Below, piece by piece: positions 56,601 to 64,000 of a stretch of 64,000 nucleotides of DNA. Origin of the DNA: Rhizomucor pusillus (Eukaryota; Mucoromycota; Mucoromycetes; Mucorales; Lichtheimiaceae); assembly GCA_900175165.2 (NCBI GenBank), contig FWWN02000137.1, forward strand, positions 844-64,843, written 5' to 3'. Every line of letters begins with the position of its first letter. Positions within the stretch are counted from its first letter, which is position 1. The position numbers were made by a program, and so were the translations under genes. The notes under the pieces are model-generated. The model was given only the letters and a program-made list of their open reading frames with translations. It ran no database searches and was not told the DNA's origin.

Positions 56601-58783
56601 ATCAACGATGCCATCATGCACGTATGCCTCGATCCAGTTTCGGGCCGATACAAGGCTGCAAAGTATCACCAGTAATTGTCCTAGCCGCCTTCGATTGTCT
56701 TTCTTCAACCTTGAAATACGATAGTTTTCGTATTGGACATGCAGATATCGTATAATTGCGTCAAGTTCATTCGTAAAGGTAATGCCTTCAAATTCCGGTA
56801 CTTGCGCGCGTTCTATCAACTCTTGAAGTCTGTCCAAATCGTATTGCTCAATATCTCCCTTAGAATAATCGGTCTCGGTCATTTCATTCGTATCTTGCGC
56901 AATTGGAAAGAAGGACAGCAGCGTAACCACAAAGCATTCCCATTCAATGATGCTTCTGCTCTTTCCGGTATGATCTTCTATAGTAGCAAAGCAGATTTCC
57001 AAAAATCGCATCCTGAACGCGTTGAAGCGAACCGGAGACAAAGCACAGTGCAGTGCAGCCATAGCATCCTGTACCAGAGCGCAACGAGGACCAATATCCA
57101 CTTTGAAGCGTGCTACGCGACCTCCAGCGAAGGAAATACTCAGTCGATTCGTTGTAACGTCGATGAGGTTTTGCGGTGATCGTGTTTCCTCCGTCTTCAG
57201 CTTCAATGGTAAGAGCATCTGTTGTTTGTAATCGACCAGGAGTTGGACTTTGTTGTCACGGATGATGATTATATCTTTGCAACCGGATCGAGAGTTTACA
57301 GCGGCAGCTGAAGTCGCCCTCACCTTGAAAGCGACTGGGTCGGGAGAATGAGAAAAGAGTAATGGCACGTCAATACCCCACAGTTGCCTGCTTTCTTTCC
57401 TCATGATACATAGCAGTTCTTTTCCGCTAATATCGTGCGCGATAAAGACTGAAGTTGGACGACCAGATTCTCTGCTGATTGTCAATATCTTGCTTGAAAA
57501 TGCGCCAAAGATTAATCTACTTACGTCTCAAATATGGTGTTTATAGTCAATCCATTATTTTCCGCTTGCTCGCTGATACTGTCTCCGGCTTCAGACCCAT
57601 ATAAATGGTCCGTATCCGAACTCAAATCTTCATGGAACTGCGCTAGCGAGTCCTTTCGAGTGAGCGGTGCAGGCTGAGTCGTTGGCGAGCCAAAGTCCTT
57701 ATTTGACTGCTTTCTGTTCTTTGTCGGTTTAGGCCTTTTCTTTGCTGGCGTGACAACCTTTGGTGTCTGCCGTTTTTGATGCTCGTCCATGTATAAGCAT
57801 ACCGCGAGGCTATTTTTGGGGCTGTCATAAAGGAGCACGAGCTGGCGTTGCGTTGAGGTAGTGGGATCCAAAACCATGCTTGTAAAGATAAGTTCGACCG
57901 TATCAGAAGGTGGATACCTGTTGTTTCCGTCATCGTTCATGCTCACGGGTTTTGGTTCACAGAGTGGATTGGTAACGCTGAGGAATTTTGGCGGTCTCGA
58001 CAAAGATAGCTCTTCAAAATCGTCCAACACTTCGCCGAATTTTCGTTCGAGTAGCAAGCCGACTTCAAGAGGGTAAGCATTCTGCACCGGGAAAGGCAGA
58101 TTGACAAAGTACTTTAGTCCATCCGAGAAATATATCTTGATCGTATCATGTAGAATGACACATAATCCACGTCGTAATATTTGTTGTGATTGATCTGAAA
58201 AGCTTGACATCTTAGACGTGTCACTTGCTGTCTTACGTTTCCTTTCATTGACCGGTGTTGAAGACAAGACAGAAAGCACAGCATCAGACGATGAGTCATG
58301 TAAGCTATCATCAGGTCTTTCCCACTCGACGACCGGCGCATAAGTCCAATGCGGACGCTTCTCCCCTTTGCTTGCCACTTCAAACGGAAACCATGCAAAC
58401 ATTGCTGTCTCCACAAGCTGCTGCTCATGCTGATACTTTAGACTCTGGATGATTTGTCGCTCCCGGCTCCAAACCACTGTTGAATTCTCGATATAAAGCT
58501 CCTCTTCTACGTTAAATGCAACATTGACGACTCGTTTTCTGTTGCTTTTAGTTTTCCATTCAAGGTTTTCATCGAAACGTTCGTCAAACAGTTTCAACGG
58601 TCGATCATCAAGAGGAACAAGCCGATACTGCGGGCCCCGTCCTGCTTTGCGGCTACCCGCATTCGGTTTTGACAATGAAGAGAAATCAACTTGACGCGTC
58701 CGTTTAACCTCTTCAACCAAATGCGGGTGACGTTCAACGTGGATTCGACCGAAAGGCACAAACGCGCCCAAAGAAGTAAGCAT
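53632..58783 (-). CDS. APC1: Anaphase-promoting complex subunit 1 (APC1/Cut4/BimE)
   Basis: Largest scaffold subunit of the APC/C ubiquitin ligase that drives mitotic exit. The N-terminus begins LGAFVPFGRIHVERHPHLVE, then VVNVAFNVEEELYIENSTVV and a beta-propeller region with LRRGLCVILHDTIKIYFSDG. The middle has DGTLDDYAERLRFGKRGVLE. The PC (proteasome/cyclosome) repeats are clear: HGGFLLGLGLIGKLR, TRAGFVLGICAAYVGSKHPK, ILLQATCLMGIGLVHVESGD, MAASMALGLLFTGLGGYTLK. Then RYHIQAFRHLWALAFDTRWL, PRYYPLSVPMDGGEY and PTYDE joined to DPMLWKC, matching the animal DPMGW region. The in-phase frame stops at 53,632, well short of the animal C-terminus. An open frame to 53,294 in another phase might be the true end via an unseen splice. 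Confidence 0.88.
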
Positions 58784-59752
58784 AAGAAAGCGTTGTACGC
58801 GTTGCCACCTCCTCCGACAGTGTAATTTCTTTTTCTGGGTTGCATTGCCACTTCTGTCGGCTTTTGAGTCGACAAGCTAAAAGTTGGATCAAAGAGTTGA
58901 GAGGATGTACGCAAAGCGTAAAGTAAAATGCCAAATGGGAAATATCCGTGCACAACAAGGAAAATAGAGGTAGGTCTAAAGGTCTTATTTGAGACAAATA
59001 CATACAAGACATTATATCTATAGCAAAATGTCATTGGCTATCCTGACTTGAAATAAGTGTAACACTACTGCAACAATAAGAATACAAGACTTTAACACTA
59101 AAAAATGGAAGAATGCATGGGCAGTCCGATTTAAGTAGCCAAAAGGATTGGCCATCCATAACATGACTTGAGACACGCATAGTGAACAACGCCTGATCGA
59201 AAACTCTTTCTAAAAACAGATGATTAATTGGTCATGATATGTTTTGAGACGTGCACTCATTGAAAAGCGGATCGAAAAGTCTTCCTGTATGTTCTGCTTA
59301 GAAAGGTCCGCCTACATTTCCCTATCAAATCGTGAAGAAACCTGCATTATTCCTCAAATATCACCATTCCATTCTTCCAGATGCATAAGATCCTGTCGTT
59401 GCGAGGTATGGGATCCTTCGTTCCGTTATTAATTACTGTTGTAACTGCACTTGTTTGTTTTTGGAACGATATACTATCGAATTGACGAATCTTTAATAAG
59501 GCACCAGGGGTAGATGCTGAGCAGTACTGAGCCAAACTTTTAACCGTTCGGTTGGATGCAAGCTGGCACCATCTATACCTTTTTGGTTGGAATTATCCCA
59601 GGGAGTATGTATCATGTCATGTGTTTGCCGGCTTGCTCCGCCGGAAATACATTGCGCAATATTGCGCATTCGCGAATTTGCGAATTCTATTCGGAGATGG
59701 CCCTTTTTTGACATTTAAAACGATGATCGGGGTGCTATGCCGCAGTCTTTAG
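58784..59752. other. Intergenic region upstream of the YeiH-like gene
   Basis: About 970 nt between divergent genes. It contains an imperfect duplication (59153-59220 resembles 59238-59300; both contain TTGAGAC and GATCGAAAA) and two close palindromes near 59,653-59,690. A first exon of the YeiH-like gene could also be here; I could not place it. Confidence 0.4.
59653..59677. promoter_or_regulatory. Two adjacent perfect palindromes
   Basis: TGCGCAATATTGCGCA (59653-59668) is a perfect 16-bp palindrome, and ATTCGCGAAT (59668-59677) is a 10-bp palindrome directly beside it. They lie about 80 nt before the coding start of the YeiH-like gene. Dyad sites of this kind could bind a dimeric regulator; there is no direct evidence. 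Confidence 0.35.
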
Positions 59753-61330
59753 AAACTTTCGCACGATAACGGACACAATAGAACGAGAAGAATATCGCCT
59801 GGAGAGCCGCCAGTACTCTGCTACAGGCGAGCTCAGCGCCACAACAAGCAAATCCACGGCAACAAAGTACACACACAACACATTCATTGTCGACGACCAG
59901 GAAGCCGGATCCTCGAAATCAACAGAAACAGAGAGTAATGCGAAAAACTACAAGGCATGGCTACTTTGGTGGAACACTGAGGAATGGTGGTCATGTTGGA
60001 TTGGCCTCATTTTCTTTGGCTGTGTCGTTTCAGCAGTCCACCACGGTATACCAGAACCGACTTTCCTAACTTGGACACACAATCCGTTCCTAACATTTGC
60101 GACCACTGGAAACTACTGTCTTATTGTTCTGTTCTTTGCCATGGGCATTTTATTGTGGATATGCATGGGCGCTATCCAGGCAACAGGCTGGAGGCAGTTC
60201 CCCCTGGGATATCTTGTCGTATTTTTCATTGCTCTTGTCAGCAAAATTCTCGCTAGCAATGGTAAGCATGCTTTGTAGAGAGTTTACAATCCATAACAGT
60301 GAAGAATAATGCACACTCTGCATTAGCTCAATTGAAACAAGCAAGTTTGGGCGCTTCCATTTGGGCCATTATCATTGGTTTCTTTGCACGAAATGCCCTC
60401 GACGTGATTAAACCCGGCCGTCCACTGCCAAATTTCCTCAAAGTCGCCCTCCAAACGGAACTTTACATTGCAATCAGCTTGGTCCTCCTTTGCATCGATA
60501 TATCTGTTCTTCGACCACTGGCTCCGCGCGCATTGTTTGTGAGCTGGCTCGATACGCCATCTCTTTTTATGGTTGTTGCCTTTATTGGATGGCGATTCCT
60601 AAAGATCGATAGACAAACTGCGATCATTTTGTCTGGCGCAACATTTATTTGCGGTTCATCTGCAGCAATTGCCCTAGGGGCGAGCATGGGATGTCCTTAC
60701 AAAACGCAGATGCCTATTGCTATTATCTCCATCTTCACCATTCCCAGCATCATTGCGCTTCCATATGTCGCCCATCGCCTTGATTTGTCACCAACCGTTA
60801 GCGGCGCCTGGTTTGGTGGTTGTGTCGATTCAACCGGAGGTGTCATTGCGTCGGCAAGTATCTACGGGAACAAGGAAGCCATCGACACATCTGCCATTGT
60901 CAAAATGATGCAAAATGTCCTTATTGGACCTATATCCGTCATCATGGCCTGGGGATGGTCCAAATATGAGTTAAATCAACGCGATGAAGAAGGATTATTG
61001 CGACCAAACATGCGACAGGACAAAGCATATGTGCTTTTATGGAAACGTTTTCCAAAATTTGTCCTTGGTTTCATCATTACAGCTCTGCTATTCAACACCG
61101 TCGTTGGAGGCGATTCTGAACAGCGCCAGACAGTCAACGATTTCTGCTTTTACGTTTCTGAATGGTTTTCAACTTTATCCTTTGTCAGCATTGGATTCGG
61201 CCTGCAATTGAACGATATGAAACAGAACATTCGCAGCCTGGGCAAACTTTGCACATTATACATTGTTGCACAGATGATAGATATTGTAATCACTGCAGTG
61301 CTCGCATGGATTGCGTTCACTTTTATGTAA
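59753..61330 (+). CDS. YeiH/UPF0324 family membrane protein (putative anion exporter)
   Basis: Polytopic membrane protein of the bacterial YeiH (Cons_hypoth698) group, proposed exporters of sulfate or related anions. A hydrophilic N-terminal part (EEYRLESRQYSATGELSATT) is followed by many hydrophobic helices: WWSCWIGLIFFGCVVSAVHH, LGASIWAIIIGFFARN. The family core reads ATFICGSSAAIALGASM then GAWFGGCVDSTGGVIASASI and DTSAIVKMMQNVLIGPISV. An intron at about 60,261-60,299 joins ILASN to VKNNAHSAL in phase; the open frame after it begins with GTG and is not a separate start. No ATG is in frame between 59,753 and the first helix, and an in-frame TGA lies upstream, so a 5' exon is missing. Within the fungi I know this family is uncommon. 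Confidence 0.78.
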
Positions 61331-61416
61331 ATTAAACGTTCTTTTGCTTTTGATTTCTACATCCAAAATGTGCTTTTTGACGTCTAAATGGGACCGGAAG
61401 ACCATAAAATGTGGAG

Positions 61417-64000
61417 ATGGCCCCGCTCCCCCGCCGACTGGCTCCCTCAATGTCTCGCATGCCCAATGAAGCACAATCCGCTTCTCAACTATATACCAAA
61501 CTGAAAAGAGTCGGCAAAGGTGCCTACGGATCAGTTTACAAAGGGTGAGTAGTTTTGCATACGCATGTTGCTAGAGGACTTGACTAATATGCTCAAAGCA
61601 TCCATAACAAGACGAGACAAATTGTAGCCATCAAGGTCTTGAACCTGGATACTGATGAAGACGATGTCGACGACATTCAGAAAGAGATTTCGCTGCTTTC
61701 TCAGCTTACACATGCTCGCTCCCAGAATATAACACCCTATTATGGAAGCTTTCTTGAAGGCACGAAATTATGGATTATTATGGACTATGCTGCTGGTGGA
61801 AGCATCAGAACTATTGTACGTTCTTCCAGACCATCTTTCTATTCTTTCTAACTAATGGATATGTGCATAAAAACCAGATGAAATTTGGCAACATTGAGGA
61901 ACGTTACATTTCTGTCATTGTCCGAGAAGTGTTGGTTGCATTGTCTTATCTTCATAAAAACCATATCATCCACCGTGATATCAAGGGTAAATATATAATA
62001 TTTACAAGTGAATGGAAAAAGATAACGATTGCTCAACAACAATGCTTTCAAGCGGCCAATATTCTGCTCACTGCTGACGGTGGAGTACAACTATGCGATT
62101 TTGGCGTAGCGGGTTCGACAATCAATTCACTGAAGCGCAACACATTCGTTGGAACACCGTAAGAACAGCAAACCATAATTGAATGTAAAAAATAGGTACT
62201 CATTCTACGAGGTAGATATTGGATGGCTCCAGAAGTCATTCGGGAAGGCTCGTCGTATGATTATAAGGTAGCTAGTTGGAAATGCCGTGTTTTCAGGTCA
62301 TCCTTTAACAAAATCGGCAGGCAGATATATGGTCGCTAGGAATAACAGTTTTTGAAATGGCATCCGGGAACCCGCCGCTAGCTCATGTGGACCCAATGCG
62401 TGCAATAATAATGATACCGAGGTCTAAACCTCCAAGCCTGCCGGATACATTCTCTGCTAGCATACGCGAGTTTGTCGATTTGTGTCTATGCGAAGAACCA
62501 GACGAGGTATGCCGGCTATAATTTGCAAAAATGAGAGGTATTATTTTTTTTATTAAATGAGATCCAAACAGCGACCTAGCGCCGAAGCATTGTTCAAAGC
62601 AAGGTTCATCAAGTCTTCGAGCAAAACGTCAAAGTCAACTTTGCAGGAGTTAATTGCTCGGTATCAAAGCTGGAAAATGAAACAGGCAGGGAATCGCCGA
62701 GATAGTGTAGCATCTGGAAATTTGAGCGGAAGGTATTTCAAGTGAATGATACATTTGAAAGAGGAAAGGCTAAAGTATGCTATAGTGAAAACGATGAAGA
62801 CAACGATGCATCTGATGTTGCAGAGGAAGAAGACGAAGGCTGGGAATTTGGAGTGAGTGTTCCCTAAATTATGCATCGAGATATTGCGATAAAGCTATTT
62901 ACGCCCAGTGCATCAGACGGCTCGTTACGATACCACAAGGCCAAAGGATATAGACCAAAACGGCACTATCAAGGATGCTCGCAAAACGCAGCCTGTACCT
63001 ATTTCTGACGACGCGGCAGAACGCGTATTTCGAAGTCCCGAGACACATCCTCTTGTACGGTTGTTTGACAAATCTAACCAACTGTCAACACCAGATTCGC
63101 TGTTATCAACGCCATCTGCTCCTTCATCACTAAATGTAACATCACCTGTCACTGCCTCTTTATCACCTCCGCAAACAAGTTATAGCGTGTCACCAGTTAT
63201 TGATCTGGACACAGGAGCGATAACGTCGACGCAGAAACCTGTGTCACCTATACTGAGAGCAATGAGTCCTGCAGATGCACTTCACATACCACAGACGACT
63301 GAGCCGCAATCTATATCCAGCTCACCTGAAAGTAAGCCATCATTGACGTCTATACCCGCGAACAGCACGCTTGATGTTCCCTCTTTCGACGCAAACACGA
63401 ATCCTAACAGATTAGCACCAAGAACCCCAAGCAGAGCATTCGGTGCACTCACGCCGTCGTCGATACCTCAGCAGCCACAGCAGCTCTCCTCCGCCAAGCT
63501 CACACCACGAAATACACACGAAAATGGCAGTAATCCGATGGTGCGAGCGCGGTCGCACTCAGATCAAGAAAATGCACGAGAAAATGGATTTTTAAAAGCA
63601 GATCCGTCTCCTCCACAGCGTTATCAACATCAACGCGCGACTCCCTCGATTGCTGATCTGAAAGCAAATAACGCAATTCCTCTGGCGCGTCGAGTAAGAT
63701 CAGCGACCACACTGAGAAGATCAGACGAAGATACAGTCCCGCTTAAAGCATTGGTAGCCACTAAACAGCAACAGTATCAGCTGCAAAAGCGACAAAATAG
63801 CGCACCTCTCGAGAAATCAAAAGATTCCCCTCATAGGAGAAGCATCAGTGCAGACAATCCTGCCGTGGTGGTAAAAATTATAGCTGTTGACGAGGCCGGT
63901 TCGAATTCTCAGGTTAACATCAGATTATGATAGGCTGCGGTGCAGTCGTCACCAGCGTCCAGTCCAAGCAGGTCTCCGCCAAGGAACAAGCAGTATGAGA
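61417..64000 (+). CDS. Ste20/GCK-family kinase (Sid1/Kic1/Nak1 type), 3' end not reached
   Basis: Serine/threonine kinase with an N-terminal catalytic domain. Motifs in order: [39 protein letters not shown] joined by an intron to [54 protein letters not shown]. The [10 protein letters not shown] helix-C sequence is typical of germinal-centre kinases of the Sid1/Kic1/Nak1 group, which act in septation or the RAM polarity network. After the kinase comes an acidic linker ([14 protein letters not shown]) and a long Ser/Pro/Thr-rich, low-complexity region. The frame stops at 63,930, but splicing after NSQ would continue as [18 protein letters not shown] to the window end, so the gene probably extends beyond 64,000. 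Confidence 0.87.

Noticed and set aside
60299..60310. GTG start of the YeiH-like frame
   Set aside because: The codon is created across an exon boundary; upstream exon sequence continues the membrane protein in phase.
1..64000. tRNA, rRNA, snoRNA and CRISPR arrays
   Set aside because: I looked for T-arm-like GGTTCGAATCC boxes, rRNA cores and regular repeats. The one close match (near 63,899) lies inside the kinase coding region.

Overview
The window looks like nuclear DNA of an early-diverging fungus. Genes are split by many short introns (mostly about 50-90 nt, GT-AG), intergenic gaps are small, and the protein set is eukaryotic and fungal: a DUF2015 protein, a KipA/CENP-E-type kinesin, a fungal alkali-cation P-type ATPase, a Ste7/MEK kinase, a Sid1/GCK-type kinase, APC1 and a Csl4 exosome subunit. 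The style of the transposon relics (FAR1-like, Tc1/mariner) and of a multicopy protein fragment suggests Mucoromycota; that placement is inference. No tRNA, rRNA or CRISPR array was recognised.

Layout. 0.5-9.8 kb: PX-BAR sorting nexin (-), BSD-domain protein (+), CSL4 (-), kinesin (-), DUF1295 membrane protein (+). 9.8-12.2 kb: gene-poor, with one unassigned ORF. 12.2-19.1 kb: DUF2015 protein (+), glutaredoxin (-), cation ATPase (+), RING-CH ligase (+). 19.7-23.0 kb: a cluster of transposon relics between a short orphan ORF and a damaged SZRD1-like gene. 23.0-25.3 kb: no gene seen. 25.3-28.0 kb: mitochondrial SSB (-) and a conserved-looking unknown (-). 29.2-33.6 kb: a complete mobile-element frame. 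It has perfect 34-bp terminal inverted repeats and flanking TA, a broken DD34E transposase, and over 2 kb of strongly AT-rich cargo carrying a chromodomain ORF and a Cys/His-rich ORF unlike anything nearby. 33.7-43.3 kb: acidic nuclear-type protein (+), MRH4-like helicase (-), adenylosuccinate lyase (+), HemK/MTQ1 (-), MEK (-), peptide transporter (-). 44.3-51.8 kb: KH-like RNA-binding protein (+), 90-aa orphan (-), ABHD10-like hydrolase (+), Yippee (+), CLASRP (-). 53.6-58.8 kb: APC1 (-). 59.7-64 kb: bacterial-style YeiH/UPF0324 membrane protein (+) and a GCK-family kinase (+) that probably runs past the window end.

Most genes are unrelated housekeeping functions placed head-to-head or tail-to-tail. 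Functional pairing is weak, although several serve mitochondria (SSB, MRH4, MTQ1, perhaps the ABHD10-like protein) or RNA processing (CSL4, CLASRP, the KH protein). The most unusual object is the composite element at 29,167-33,609: a Tc1/mariner shell whose right half has been replaced by, or has captured, foreign AT-rich DNA that may derive from a large DNA virus or a Polinton-like element.
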